A stretch of 64,000 nucleotides of DNA, taken from Nostoc paludosum FACHB-159. GTDB lineage: Bacteria; Cyanobacteriota; Cyanobacteriia; Cyanobacteriales; Nostocaceae. The translations under genes were made by a program, and so were the position numbers. Location: contig NZ_JACJTU010000021.1 in the NCBI RefSeq assembly GCF_014698835.1, positions 86,608-150,607 of the forward strand, written 5' to 3'. Below the pieces are notes generated by a model. That model saw only the letters and a program-made list of their open reading frames with translations. It made no database searches and was not told the DNA's origin. Every line of letters begins with the position of its first letter. Within the stretch, counting starts at the first letter, position 1. Below are positions 26,543-35,693 of this stretch, in pieces.

Positions 26543-27925
26543 CTAAGGGCTGGTAGTATTCACAAAAGTATTCACAACATTTCTAGATTGAGTTTTAATG
26601 GCAGCCGGAAGAGGAGCATAGCCACGAGCTATAGCTATACTGTCTGCTGTGGGACTTGAGGTTGGTGTACCTCCTAAAGCCCAGTTGATAAAAGCCCTAA
26701 TATTAGTTGCTATGGTAGTGTCTGCGTATCTGTCATAAAACAGCAAATAACTTGCTGTAGAAATGGGATAGGCAGTTGAAGGAGCTGGGTCGGCCAAATT
26801 ATCAATTCTAACCAGTCTGTTAGCGGGAGCAGCACCATATGTGACGATGGTTCCACCACTCAAAGCGCCTTGAATTCCGGCTGTTGTAGGGCCAACGTAT
26901 GTACCTGCTTTGTTGCGTAAGAGTGCGGCAGGTAGACTTCTAGCTAACCGAGTAGCACTATCAACATAACCAATTGCACCAGTAGTACTTGAAATCGTAG
27001 TTGCTACTGCTCCACCTCCTGAGGCAGATAGGAAGCTTGCTGGCCAAACAACTGTATTGGCTGGTGGTGTAGGAGGTACGGTGCCTGAAGTACTTACGCT
27101 ACCTACTCCTCTATTCCATACAGAGGTTGTTTGAAGACCTGAAGTCGCAGCAGTTTGACACGCAGTATTGAGATGAGTGCTTAATACAAATGTACTACCA
27201 CTGCTGTCACTACGACGTACAACTCTGATGGGTAAATTGGCTGCGATGACTGCGCCGCCATTATCAGTTCTGATTCTGCTATCGTTCCAATTTGTGATGC
27301 TGCCGTTCAAAATACCACAGTAAGTATTTCGCGAAAGTCTCAGTCCAGCTGCTGGTATGGTAAGACCAGTACGGTTGTAGGATAAGGTGATTCCGACACC
27401 CACCACAGGCACTTGAATGGCCTTACCACTATTGGGTTTTCCACTACCAGTAGTAACTACTTGTTCTACTTGTGTTCCTGCCAAAGGATCGTCACTAGCT
27501 GCAAAAGAGACTGGGGGTAAGATGGTAGGGCCAGGTGATGCAGGTGGTACGGTTTGGCTGAAAAAGGCTGTTAGGCCTGCGCCACTACCAACTGAAGCAT
27601 ATCTGAATGTGACGGCAGAATTGACTGGGCCATTTGTTGCACCAGCAGGATCGTTGAGGGATGGAGGATTTCCAACACCGTAAAAGTTAAACCATGAGTT
27701 TTGTGGGCTGAAAGGAGCGGTAGTTCCTGTACCTACAAACAAAGTGTTTACAGTACTTGCGCCTGCTCCATTTATGGAAAGTACTCCAGTTGGAGGAGGA
27801 GTGGTGGAGGTCTGAGCTAGAGATTTTTCGCTAGCAGATTGACCTGCTACTAAACCAATTGTGATGGCAAGTACAGAAATCGAACTTATCAAATGATTCG
27901 ATTGGCGATCGCAATAAAAAACCAT
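26543..27925 (-). CDS. PstS-like phosphate-binding periplasmic protein
   Basis: 460 residues. A signal peptide (HLISSISVLAITIGLVAGQS with a following SLAQ) precedes INGAGASTVNTLF, the PstS phosphate-loop pattern (GAGAT/S). FRYASVGSGAGLTAFF and AASDDPLAG are the second binding segments, and later RVVRRSDSSGSTFVLSTHL supplies the conserved Arg and Ser ligands. ILNGSITNWNDSRI is the usual PstS hinge block. It is longer than typical PstS (about 340-390) owing to Pro/Thr/Gly-rich inserts. No pstC, A or B is adjacent, so it may be an extra or orphan scavenging protein. No Pho box was recognised upstream. Confidence 0.82.
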   Translation of the reverse strand: MVFYCDRQSNHLISSISVLAITIGLVAGQSASEKSLAQTSTTPPPTGVLSINGAGASTVNTLFVGTGTTAPFSPQNSWFNFYGVGNPPSLNDPAGATNGPVNSAVTFRYASVGSGAGLTAFFSQTVPPASPGPTILPPVSFAASDDPLAGTQVEQVVTTGSGKPNSGKAIQVPVVGVGITLSYNRTGLTIPAAGLRLSRNTYCGILNGSITNWNDSRIRTDNGGAVIAANLPIRVVRRSDSSGSTFVLSTHLNTACQTAATSGLQTTSVWNRGVGSVSTSGTVPPTPPANTVVWPASFLSASGGGAVATTISSTTGAIGYVDSATRLARSLPAALLRNKAGTYVGPTTAGIQGALSGGTIVTYGAAPANRLVRIDNLADPAPSTAYPISTASYLLFYDRYADTTIATNIRAFINWALGGTPTSSPTADSIAIARGYAPLPAAIKTQSRNVVNTFVNTTSP

Positions 27926-28103
27926 GTCAAGCTCCTTGCAGTTAAATTAGGGATTAGCACCCTGAAAAAAACAAAACCAATCGTCAAATTCGCGCTCAAA
28001 AATAAGTTTTTTTCAGCCAAAAATCTGGCTCGAAAAAATTTATTCATCAAGCACAATTTTGCACAAACTAGTCAATAAATTAGAGCAAATAATTATGAAC
28101 ATC

Positions 28104-28169
28104 ATTTTCTTTGGCTTAGACGTGCAGCAGTTTGCTATCTGCGATAGCCAAGGCTAAACCAAAGAAAAT
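28104..28169. repeat. Long cruciform-type inverted repeat
   Basis: ATTTTCTTTGGCTTAG (28104-28119) pairs with CTAAACCAAAGAAAAT (28154-28169) with one mismatch. Within the loop GCTATC and GATAGC pair again. It lies about 180 bp upstream of the PstS-like start codon. Confidence 0.6.
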
Positions 28170-28249
28170 AAAAATTTCACGATTTCTCTATGACTGCTAT
28201 GATTTGTAGCTGCCAGAATGTTCTAACGAATTTAAGAGTAGAGTGTTAA

Positions 28250-28850
28250 GGTAAAATTACAATCATGGTTGCATTATGAAAAGATTAAAACAATTAATTC
28301 TATTGCCAGTATTTTGAAGTTTTTTAAAAAGGGACTTGTTACCGCTTTTTATTAATTCCATCAGAGTAAAATCTCGATTTTTGTCCATAATCTTATCTAT
28401 ATATGGTTTTGCCGATTAAGCTTGACTTTCAAGTTTGCAATAGATTTAGAATATAATTTATTGTCTTGACAAAATAATCGTTATGTCCATCAAGCGAATT
28501 AGGTTGTTTTAGGATTTATAAAACCTATCATACTAGTCCGATTTAATTTATGAACTTAACGATGTGTTAGGCAAGAGGCAAGAGGCAAGAGGCAATAGGT
28601 AAGAGGGTAGAAGATTAAAGGGTAGGGGATTTTGTTAAAAAATCAGTATATCTCTAACTTGGTTCTTTTGTGTTCCCTGTTCGCTGTTGCCTGTCTACAC
28701 AGGTCTGTTTATAAATCAAATCGGATTCCTATATTTAGGATGTTGTATTTTTACTCAATGCATATTTACTATATTTTTTCAAGAATTAACCGATTTTTAA
28801 ACATTCTGAATATGGTAATCAGCTTTAATTTTTGAACTTATTTACTTAGG
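28250..28850. other. Gene-free AT-rich DNA with GGCAAGA heptamer tract
   Basis: A GGCAAGA/GGCAATA repeat array is at about 28568-28605. No coding region could be supported here. Confidence 0.45.
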
Positions 28851-28944
28851 AGGGAAGTAGAAATGCTATCAATGGCGTCTGTGTGGGAGTAGAGATTAGG
28901 GCTAGAGGCTTTTCGAGTTGAGCGCGAGTTTTTTATGGAACCAA

Positions 28945-29109
28945 ATAGGAATCTCATATTTTCAATGCGGCCTACTTAGTGCTAGTGACGGTAGACTGAT
29001 TAACACGGATGTGAATGGTAGTGTTAGTATAATCTCTAAAAGTATTCCCAAAAGCCTTGGCAAATGGGATACAGCAGCCACTTGCTTGATTTGTTTGCTA
29101 AACCTATAG
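28945..29109 (+). pseudogene. C-terminal remnant of IS200/IS605-family TnpB
   Basis: The open frame reads FQCGLLSASDGRLINTDVNG then SVSIISKSIPKSLGKWDTAA, which matches the end of TnpB/OrfB (canonical pattern RGLFxASDGxxINADVNGSxNIxRKxxPxAFGxGD). Only the last 50 or so residues remain. The RuvC core and the zinc-finger CxxC pairs upstream are absent. A nine-codon frame behind AGGAGG (28847-28889) upstream could be more debris. The remnant shows that an IS605-type element once sat beside the secretion-like cluster. Confidence 0.7.
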
Positions 29110-29531
29110 CAAGTGAGGAGGTGTAGCACTTAAGTACTCAAGTCTAGCGAGCAAAACTAGCTCTGGATAAGGAATTCAGATTTGACTCTGGCGATAGTGA
29201 TTAAAGAGCGCTATGCTACCAAGGATTGTTTGCCATGAACCCTAGATTCCTCAAAAGTGATAATTAAAGCAAACTCGCTGGTATAGAAAAACTTTAAAAA
29301 GACTGTAACAGTTATGGTTAAGAGCTAAAAACCTACTTTCTCAGGACAAACACACTCATTAAAGAAATATTAATACTCTGTTAACTTAAATTAATAAAAA
29401 ATCGTATTATGATGTATAACTTTGCTGAACTTTATAATTTGGAGAAAAATAAATGTTGAATCATGTAAGATTGTCTCATCTGTAAAATTTGAAACACCAA
29501 CGCCCATAGTAAACCATAGGAAAATTAGCAA

Positions 29532-30158
29532 ATGTTTAGACAAAGTTCTCACCAGAGAAACTTTTTCAAAGCTTTAACTGGTAGTGCAGCTACAGTAGTT
29601 CATAAGTTAAGACTGGCATTGAAAACGAGTCTGGCTATTTTAGTTGAATCTGTACCTTTTTTGATTGCTTGTGCTGTATTTTTAAGCGTTATCAGCTTAA
29701 AAAGTCCTATCCTGCTATTTTGTTTATTAGTTGGTAGTTTAATTGCAGTCATCACACACAAAATTGGACAGCAGGTAAATTTACCAAGGCGATCGCTAAT
29801 AATATTACAAATCTTAGCAGGGGCGATCGTCCTGAGTCTATTTTGGTTAGATAACTTTGCTACTCCCGCACAAGCGCAGTTTTTTGGCGAAGCGGAAAAG
29901 TTTTTCAAAAAGACTTTATCTTCAACTGATGGTTCAACAACAAACAGTGGTGGTGCCGACACCGCAGTAAGTTTGATATTTAATATATTGCGGGCACTTT
30001 TCTTGCTATATATTGCAATTTCTTTGGTTGGTGTCATCAACGCAGTTCGTAAAGATGAAGATTGGCAAAGTATCGCCAGAACTCCCCTATTAGTCGTTGT
30101 AGCTGTTACCATTGCTGATGTACTCACACGGTTTGTAATTGGCAATAGCAGTAATTAA
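29532..30158 (+). CDS. VirB2-like pilin candidate with long export leader
   Basis: 208 residues. Three hydrophobic segments at about 35-55, 58-76 and 88-106 are followed by FATPAQAQFF, an A-x-A signal-peptidase site after A115. The predicted mature part (116-208, 93 residues) has a short amphipathic start and two membrane spans (SLIFNILRALFLLYIAISLV; LLVVVAVTIADVLTRFVI) separated by a charged turn, the layout of VirB2/TrbC pilins. The position just upstream of VirB3-like and VirB4-like genes supports this. The two extra leader spans are unusual. Assignment is by architecture and synteny, not by motif. Confidence 0.5.
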   Translation: MFRQSSHQRNFFKALTGSAATVVHKLRLALKTSLAILVESVPFLIACAVFLSVISLKSPILLFCLLVGSLIAVITHKIGQQVNLPRRSLIILQILAGAIVLSLFWLDNFATPAQAQFFGEAEKFFKKTLSSTDGSTTNSGGADTAVSLIFNILRALFLLYIAISLVGVINAVRKDEDWQSIARTPLLVVVAVTIADVLTRFVIGNSSN

Positions 30159-30173
30159 TTTAAAATTTGAGAA

Positions 30174-30545
30174 ATGTCTGAAGAGCGGGAACAAGAATTT
30201 CGTCCAGTTAACCAAGTTCTAGGAAGCCAACCTTCATTAGGGCCAATTCCGGCAGATCAAATTATTCCTTGGACAGTAATCGCCTTATCATCCTACTTAA
30301 TTATCAATGGGATTTTTGGTGGTCTTTTCCAAGAAGAATTTCAAAAATGGCTGTGGACGCTTTTAATGACTGGTTGGGGAATTGGAACCTGGTGGATATT
30401 AACTGGTGGTAGAAGTTGGAGTTTCTTAAGCAAATTTATTGGGGTTCCCGCTTGGACACGAGGCTTTGCTCGTTATCAAAGCTTACTGGAAGTTAACCAT
30501 GAAGCAAAAAATCGGAAAACAAAGCGTCGGCGGCGCCGGAAATGA
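30174..30545 (+). CDS. VirB3-like small membrane protein
   Basis: 123 residues. Two closely spaced membrane segments (IIPWTVIALSSYLIINGIFG and WLWTLLMTGWGIGTWWILTG) follow a 30-residue hydrophilic head, and the tail is strongly basic (KNRKTKRRRRRK). This is the size and topology of VirB3/TrbD, and the gene overlaps the start of the VirB4-like ATPase by 47 bp, a common arrangement since VirB3 and VirB4 work together and are sometimes fused. It begins 15 bp after the VirB2-like stop codon. No diagnostic motif is visible, so the call rests on context. Confidence 0.5.
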   Translation: MSEEREQEFRPVNQVLGSQPSLGPIPADQIIPWTVIALSSYLIINGIFGGLFQEEFQKWLWTLLMTGWGIGTWWILTGGRSWSFLSKFIGVPAWTRGFARYQSLLEVNHEAKNRKTKRRRRRK

Positions 30546-33246
30546 AACTAGATTAACGCCATTTGAAGATGCCTTACACCTGGCGACAATGTTGCGCGTC
30601 TCCATGAATGGACGTGATATTGGTGCTTATTTGTTGACAAAAGGCACTCAAAAGGATCGGTTCTGCTTTGTTTTTGGTTTTGATTGTAAGGGAATTCATA
30701 CCACTTTAAGACCAGAACAAATCGATACACTTTTTAATAACATTGAAGCTGGGTTGAAAGACATTCCCAGCGGTGAAAGAATGACACTGCATTTGGGGTC
30801 TTTTAGTTCAGATATAGAACGGCAAAAAGAATTAGCATCACTCATTAGGAATGCGCCATCAAAAGATATTAAATATTTGCTGATGGCAGAGAGAGCGAGA
30901 ATCAAAGAATTGACTAAAGCTGGCGTGCGTAAGCCGAAATTTTTACGGATTTATGTCACTTACACAGTGGAAACCAGTTCTAGAAATGCAGATGATTGGA
31001 TAGAGAGACTTTTAATCAAAGCTGAGTCCTGGTGGTTGAAATTTAAAGGCGAACTTTCAGAAGCTGAAAACCAACGCCTGGAAACTGTAATTACCAATGC
31101 TTACAAACAAGGTTTTTCACGTTGGGAGCAAATTTTATCTAACAAAATGGGATTAGATGTCAAAGCTTTGAGTGCAGTAGAACTCTGGCAAGACATCTGG
31201 AAAAGATTTAATGATACCCAGCCAGTAGATATTCCCCAATTAATCACGTTAGATGAAGATGGACTCCACGAACAAGTTAATTCAGATTTAGCTAGTAGCA
31301 AATTGTTGATAGACAATATCCACGGCACAACTTTGCTGATGGAGTCTAGCGTACCGCGTGCCGATCGCCGTTGGGTACATGTAAACAATCGTTATATTGG
31401 CACAATGTCATTTCTGGAAAAACCCGGTGGTTGGCCGAATAAATCGGCTCAACTGCGGTATTTATGGGAACTGTTAGCCAGAGAAACAGTAGTAGATACA
31501 GAGATTTTTTGTGAATTGACTGCGGCAAATCCAGCATTGGTGAAAACTACTCTCCAACGAGTGCTGAAACAGTCAAATATGACGACAATTTTGGCTCAAG
31601 AAAAAAGTAAAACCATTGATGTCAACGCCCAATTAAAGTTAAAGAAGTCGGTAGCAGCACAAGAACAATTATATGAAGGTGCAGTTCCGATTTATACGAG
31701 TATCGCCATTTTGGTACATCGGCCAACTGTGGAGAAGTTAGACGAGGCCACAAGATATATTGAAAACTGTTTTCAACGTCCAGCTAGGGTAATTCGAGAA
31801 ACCGAGTACGCCTGGAAAATTTGGTTGCAAACTCTCCCCATAGTTTGGGAAGGTTTGTTAGCAACACCCTTCAATCGTCGTCAGCTATATTTAACAAGTG
31901 AAGTTCCGGGATTAATGCCTTTAGTTTTAACCAAAAGAGGCGATAGACAAGGCTTTGAATTGATTGCGGAAGAAGGCGGAACACCGGTACATTTGGATTT
32001 GTTTAACCAACACAAAAATTTAGCTTTATTTGCCACCACTCGTGCTGGTAAATCAGTGTTGGTATCGGGAATTTTAACTCAGGCTTTGGCCTATGGCATT
32101 CCCGTAGTGGCTCTAGATTTTCCCAAACCTGATGGTACGTCTACTTTTACCGACTATACACAGTTTATGGAGGGAAATGGAGCTTATTTTGATATTTCCA
32201 AACAATCAAATAACTTATTTGAACAACCAGATTTACGATCGCTAGATCCAGAACAACAACGCGATCGCATGGTAGATTATACCTCGTTCCTAGAATCAGC
32301 TTTAATGACAATGGTTTTAGGATCGTCTACCGAAAGTCAAATTTTATCTCAAACGGTGCGATCGATTCTCAACTTAGCCTTAGAAGTCTTCTTTGCTGAT
32401 GAAGGTATCAAAGAACGATATCGCAAAGCAATGTCGGGAGGCTTCGGTTCTCCGGCTTGGCAAAAAACCCCGACTTTAAAAGATTTTCTGTTTTTCTGTT
32501 CCCCAGAACATTTACAGCTTAGCTCCTTGAGTGGCAGAGTAGAAGACGCCCTCAGTCAAATTCAGCTGCGGTTGCGTTTCTGGCTTTCTAGCCGCGTTGG
32601 ACAAGCCATTTCTGCACCATCCAGCTTTCCCACCGACGCCCAACTTTTGGTTTTTGCTCTCAGAAACCTTTCAGATAGTGAAGATGCAGCCGTACTATCC
32701 TTAAGTGCTTATTCCGCAGCACTGCGTCGCGCCTTAAGTAGTCCCGCTTCCATATTCTTTATCGACGAAGCACCGATTTTATTTGAATTCGAGCAAATTT
32801 CTGACTTAGTTGGTCGAATTTGTGCCAACGGCGCTAAAGCTGGTATTAGAGTTATCCTATCAGCACAAGATCCTGACACCATCGCCAAATCTAAAGCCGC
32901 ATCGAAAATCTTGCAAAACTTAACAACCCGATTAATTGGACGTATTCAACCAGTTGCAGTGGATAGTTTTGCAGACATCTTAAAATATCCCCGTAAAATT
33001 ATTGCTCGTAATGCCTCAGAAAGTTTTTTCCCACGCAAAGAAGGTATTTATAGCCAATGGCTGCTAGATGATAACGGCGTTTATACATTCTGTCGTTACT
33101 ATCCAGGTTACGAACAATTGGCAGCAGTGGCTAACAACCCCTACGAACAAACTGCACGTAGCCAAATGATGCAAATTCACAACGATAAATATGAAGCAAT
33201 TTCCGCATTCGCACGTCAGTTAGTAGCTACACTACGTAGTAATTAA
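30499..33246 (+). CDS. VirB4/TraC-type conjugation ATPase
   Basis: 915 residues from ATG 30499, which overlaps the preceding gene; an upstream in-frame GTG/TTG region is less likely. Walker A FATTRAGKSVLVSG falls near residue 515 and Walker B SIFFIDEAP near residue 753, the spacing seen in VirB4/TraU/HerA-type ATPases. LNQHKNLALF-type entry into the P-loop and ILSAQDPDTI (sensor-like Q) after Walker B also fit. The N-terminal half resembles the non-catalytic CagE/VirB4 domain. VirB4 powers pilus assembly and substrate export at the inner membrane. It is the best-supported component of this cluster. Confidence 0.82.
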   Translation: MKQKIGKQSVGGAGNETRLTPFEDALHLATMLRVSMNGRDIGAYLLTKGTQKDRFCFVFGFDCKGIHTTLRPEQIDTLFNNIEAGLKDIPSGERMTLHLGSFSSDIERQKELASLIRNAPSKDIKYLLMAERARIKELTKAGVRKPKFLRIYVTYTVETSSRNADDWIERLLIKAESWWLKFKGELSEAENQRLETVITNAYKQGFSRWEQILSNKMGLDVKALSAVELWQDIWKRFNDTQPVDIPQLITLDEDGLHEQVNSDLASSKLLIDNIHGTTLLMESSVPRADRRWVHVNNRYIGTMSFLEKPGGWPNKSAQLRYLWELLARETVVDTEIFCELTAANPALVKTTLQRVLKQSNMTTILAQEKSKTIDVNAQLKLKKSVAAQEQLYEGAVPIYTSIAILVHRPTVEKLDEATRYIENCFQRPARVIRETEYAWKIWLQTLPIVWEGLLATPFNRRQLYLTSEVPGLMPLVLTKRGDRQGFELIAEEGGTPVHLDLFNQHKNLALFATTRAGKSVLVSGILTQALAYGIPVVALDFPKPDGTSTFTDYTQFMEGNGAYFDISKQSNNLFEQPDLRSLDPEQQRDRMVDYTSFLESALMTMVLGSSTESQILSQTVRSILNLALEVFFADEGIKERYRKAMSGGFGSPAWQKTPTLKDFLFFCSPEHLQLSSLSGRVEDALSQIQLRLRFWLSSRVGQAISAPSSFPTDAQLLVFALRNLSDSEDAAVLSLSAYSAALRRALSSPASIFFIDEAPILFEFEQISDLVGRICANGAKAGIRVILSAQDPDTIAKSKAASKILQNLTTRLIGRIQPVAVDSFADILKYPRKIIARNASESFFPRKEGIYSQWLLDDNGVYTFCRYYPGYEQLAAVANNPYEQTARSQMMQIHNDKYEAISAFARQLVATLRSN

Positions 33247-33269
33247 TCAGGGAGGAGAACTGTGAGCGG

Positions 33270-33449
33270 TTAATAGGAATTCAAAGATTTATCAGAGACT
33301 ACTAAATCAAAAATATCCCAAAACTGATCGTAGGGTAAGCGTCTGGCCTGCCTATAGCCAAAAACAGCCACAAACAGTAATAATTTAATTCTGGAAAATC
33401 TCTGAATAATACTTCAGCCAACTTAATTTCTAACTCGCTAGATAATTTC
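33270..33449 (-). pseudogene. Frameshifted antisense gene remnant
   Basis: Minus-strand DNA between the VirB4-like and VirB5-like genes reads KLSSELEIKLAEVLFRDFPE, LNYYCLWLFLA in one frame and, after a shift near 33350, GYRQARRLPYDQFWDIFDLV, VSDKSLNSY then stop in another. Codon use and amino acid content look like real protein. The product family is not recognised. It lacks a start codon, so it is a decayed fragment. Confidence 0.45.
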
Positions 33450-33474
33450 GTCTACCTTTTTCAGGTACAGATGT

Positions 33475-34281
33475 ATGCAGAAAACTACCATTTTCACATT
33501 GACTTTAGTATCTCTGGCAATTCTACCTGTAGCAGCCCAAATTACTACAAGTAAATCACAATTAGGCAAGGTTTGGACTGATTTTCAATCATATTCCACA
33601 GATTTACAAAACTACTTTCAATACAATTTAAGCGACAACTTAAAGCCTGTAGAACTCCAAACTCGAAATGCTCTGAATAATGCTAAAGGAGAATTGAATA
33701 TACCCAACCCCGTTAGTGCAGGGGAAAAAGTTCGTGATGATTTAATTCTCTACTCTAGATCGGATCGCTTTGAAAATAATGCAGCTGTGCGGGGAAATTT
33801 AGTTAGTAATGAACTTAATCGTGTAATTACCCGTGGAGCAGCAGCAGGTGTTCTTGGTGAAAACGGACAAATTCGTTCAAAAATAAAGTTAATAGATACA
33901 GAAAGAAGTCTAGAAAATATTGCCGGACTTGCTGAAGCAGCTGAAGAACAAACTCAAAGTTTGTTAAGTAAAATTCCTATTCCTGCTTTCGATCCTACCA
34001 AACTCGATCCAGCTACAGCAATATTAGCACAACTATTTAATGCCAATCAATCACAAAGTATTAAAATTCAACAGGAACAATCAAAAATTATTGGTGAAAC
34101 CTTTGCTCAGACAATACAAACTAATCAATCTTTGCAATACTCTAATTTAAATTTAGCAAACATCTCCCAACAAGCAGAAGAAGCAAATCGCGCTCGCAGA
34201 GTTGAAACATCCACTGAAGCAGCGAGACTTTTACGAGCTACTTCTCAAATAGATTTATTTGGCAGAAAAATTGATAATTAA
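33475..34281 (+). CDS. Exported coiled protein, VirB5/TrbJ-like candidate
   Basis: 268 residues with a Sec signal peptide (TTIFTLTLVSLAILPVAAQI). The rest is helical and rich in Gln, Asn and Ala (LLSKIPIPAFDPTKLDPATA, then many QQ/SQ pairs), with no membrane span. Position after VirB4 and the helical exported character match VirB5/TrbJ proteins, which decorate the pilus tip or assist its assembly. There is no sequence signature to prove this. Start ATG 33475. The following spacer carries TCAGAAT-type heptamers. Confidence 0.5.
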   Translation: MQKTTIFTLTLVSLAILPVAAQITTSKSQLGKVWTDFQSYSTDLQNYFQYNLSDNLKPVELQTRNALNNAKGELNIPNPVSAGEKVRDDLILYSRSDRFENNAAVRGNLVSNELNRVITRGAAAGVLGENGQIRSKIKLIDTERSLENIAGLAEAAEEQTQSLLSKIPIPAFDPTKLDPATAILAQLFNANQSQSIKIQQEQSKIIGETFAQTIQTNQSLQYSNLNLANISQQAEEANRARRVETSTEAARLLRATSQIDLFGRKIDN

Positions 34282-34350
34282 GAAGAATTCAGAAGTCAGA
34301 ATTCAGAATGGGCTACGACAAGCTGTCGCTAATAGAATTCAGGAGTCAGA
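34282..34350. repeat. TCAGAAT/TCAGAAG heptamer tract after VirB5-like gene
   Basis: AGAATTCAGAAGTCAGAATT and a later GAATTCAGGAGTCAGAATA directly follow the stop codon. Similar tracts follow the stop codons at 35542 and 36518. Confidence 0.6.
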
Positions 34351-34492
34351 ATATTAAACATTTGGTGTTTCAACGTTAGTTTTGGATACATCTATCACTA
34401 TTTAAAATGTCTTCTGTGTGTGGGTTAAATCGTTAGAAACACACCTTGCGAAAACATAATAAATTGAAAAAATAGCCCATAAAACCAAAATA

Positions 34493-35542
34493 ATGCAACT
34501 TGCTATTCCACGAATTTTTGCCCAAGTAGGCATTGATGAAATTGTTGATAATGGTGTCGCAACCTCCCAAAGTATTGCCCAAGGTTGGGACAAACAATGG
34601 CTGGATTTATTACAAAATAATACCAATGAAAATTTGTATGGAACGCTGACAAATGTAGGTATTTTTTTTGCAGTCGGAACCCTGTTATTTTTTATGGTAC
34701 AATTCCTAAGGGATTTATTAACCTACGAATATACTCGTCCCATATCAGCATTAATCTGGCCTTTTGTAGTAGTTGTACTCTTAAATAATTCTGGGAGTGG
34801 GAGTATACTTTCTACTTTGACACTGGGAGTGCGAAATTTTATAGACGGTGCAAATCAACAAGTATTGGTCACCGCAGATGCAGATAAAGTGTACCAACAA
34901 GCGCTGAGTATGAGTGTTGCTGAAGAAGTAGCGGGTTCTTTTCTGCGTCCTTGTCAGTCACTTACTGGCGAACAGCAAACTGAATGTTTTGCTAAAGCTG
35001 CTGAAAAAGTGAATATTCTCTGGCAAAAATATCGAGATTCATACGGTAATAAAAACTGGATATCCAGGCTACAAACAAAGGTAGATAATATCAGATATGG
35101 CACAGGTATTGTATCGGAAACTTCATTTAATTCTTTATTAGGTTCTACAGTACAAACGAGCCTCAAAAACTTCTTAGTTTCCTTGCAATACGCCTTCCAA
35201 AATTTAATAGAAGCCACATCGTTGCTAATAGCAGCTTTAGGGCCAGTTGCTGTTGGTGCTTCTTTACTACCTGTAGCTGGTAAACCAATCTTTGCATGGC
35301 TTACCGGATTTTTATCTATTGGGATTGCCAAAATTTCATTTAATATTATTGCTGTGTTGACTTCGGCAGTAATTGTTAATGGCCCCGGTCAAGATGCTAA
35401 TGTTGACCCAGACTTAATGTGGTTTATGATTTTTCTGGGAGTTCTAGCACCGATTTTGTCCTTACTTGTGGCTGCTGCTGGGGGGTTTGCAGTCTTCAGT
35501 GCTATCAACAATGCGGCTTCTCTGGTTAAGGAGAGAATATAG
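34493..35542 (+). CDS. VirB6/TrbL-like polytopic membrane protein
   Basis: 349 residues with five predicted membrane segments: GIFFAVGTLLFFMVQFL, ALIWPFVVVVLLN, SLLIAALGPVAVGASLLPVA, AWLTGFLSIGIAKISFNIIA and LGVLAPILSLLVAAAGGFAV. A long central hydrophilic loop (about 115-225) carries two cysteines (PCQSLTGEQQTECF) that could form a periplasmic disulfide. VirB6/TrbL proteins form part of the inner-membrane channel of type IV secretion systems and show exactly this kind of layout. The call is by topology and synteny. Confidence 0.55.
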   Translation: MQLAIPRIFAQVGIDEIVDNGVATSQSIAQGWDKQWLDLLQNNTNENLYGTLTNVGIFFAVGTLLFFMVQFLRDLLTYEYTRPISALIWPFVVVVLLNNSGSGSILSTLTLGVRNFIDGANQQVLVTADADKVYQQALSMSVAEEVAGSFLRPCQSLTGEQQTECFAKAAEKVNILWQKYRDSYGNKNWISRLQTKVDNIRYGTGIVSETSFNSLLGSTVQTSLKNFLVSLQYAFQNLIEATSLLIAALGPVAVGASLLPVAGKPIFAWLTGFLSIGIAKISFNIIAVLTSAVIVNGPGQDANVDPDLMWFMIFLGVLAPILSLLVAAAGGFAVFSAINNAASLVKERI

Positions 35543-35580
35543 TTAAGAATTCAGAATTCAGAAGTCAGAATAATTTAAAA
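35543..35580. repeat. TCAGAAT heptamer tract after VirB6-like gene
   Basis: AAGAATTCAGAATTCAGAAG and TCAGAATAA directly follow the stop codon, as after two other genes of this cluster. Confidence 0.6.
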
Positions 35581-35693
35581 ATCATGATAGTAAACATAAA
35601 AATATATAGCAATCTTAAATCATTCGTCAAAAAAAATATATTGACTATCATCATATATAACAACCAAACTTTTTTACCGCAGGAGGTGATTGA

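Noticed and set aside
28632..28835. 67-codon plus-strand frame, hydrophobic
   Set aside because: Non-ATG start in AT-rich repeat-flanked DNA, no ribosome site and no family pattern.
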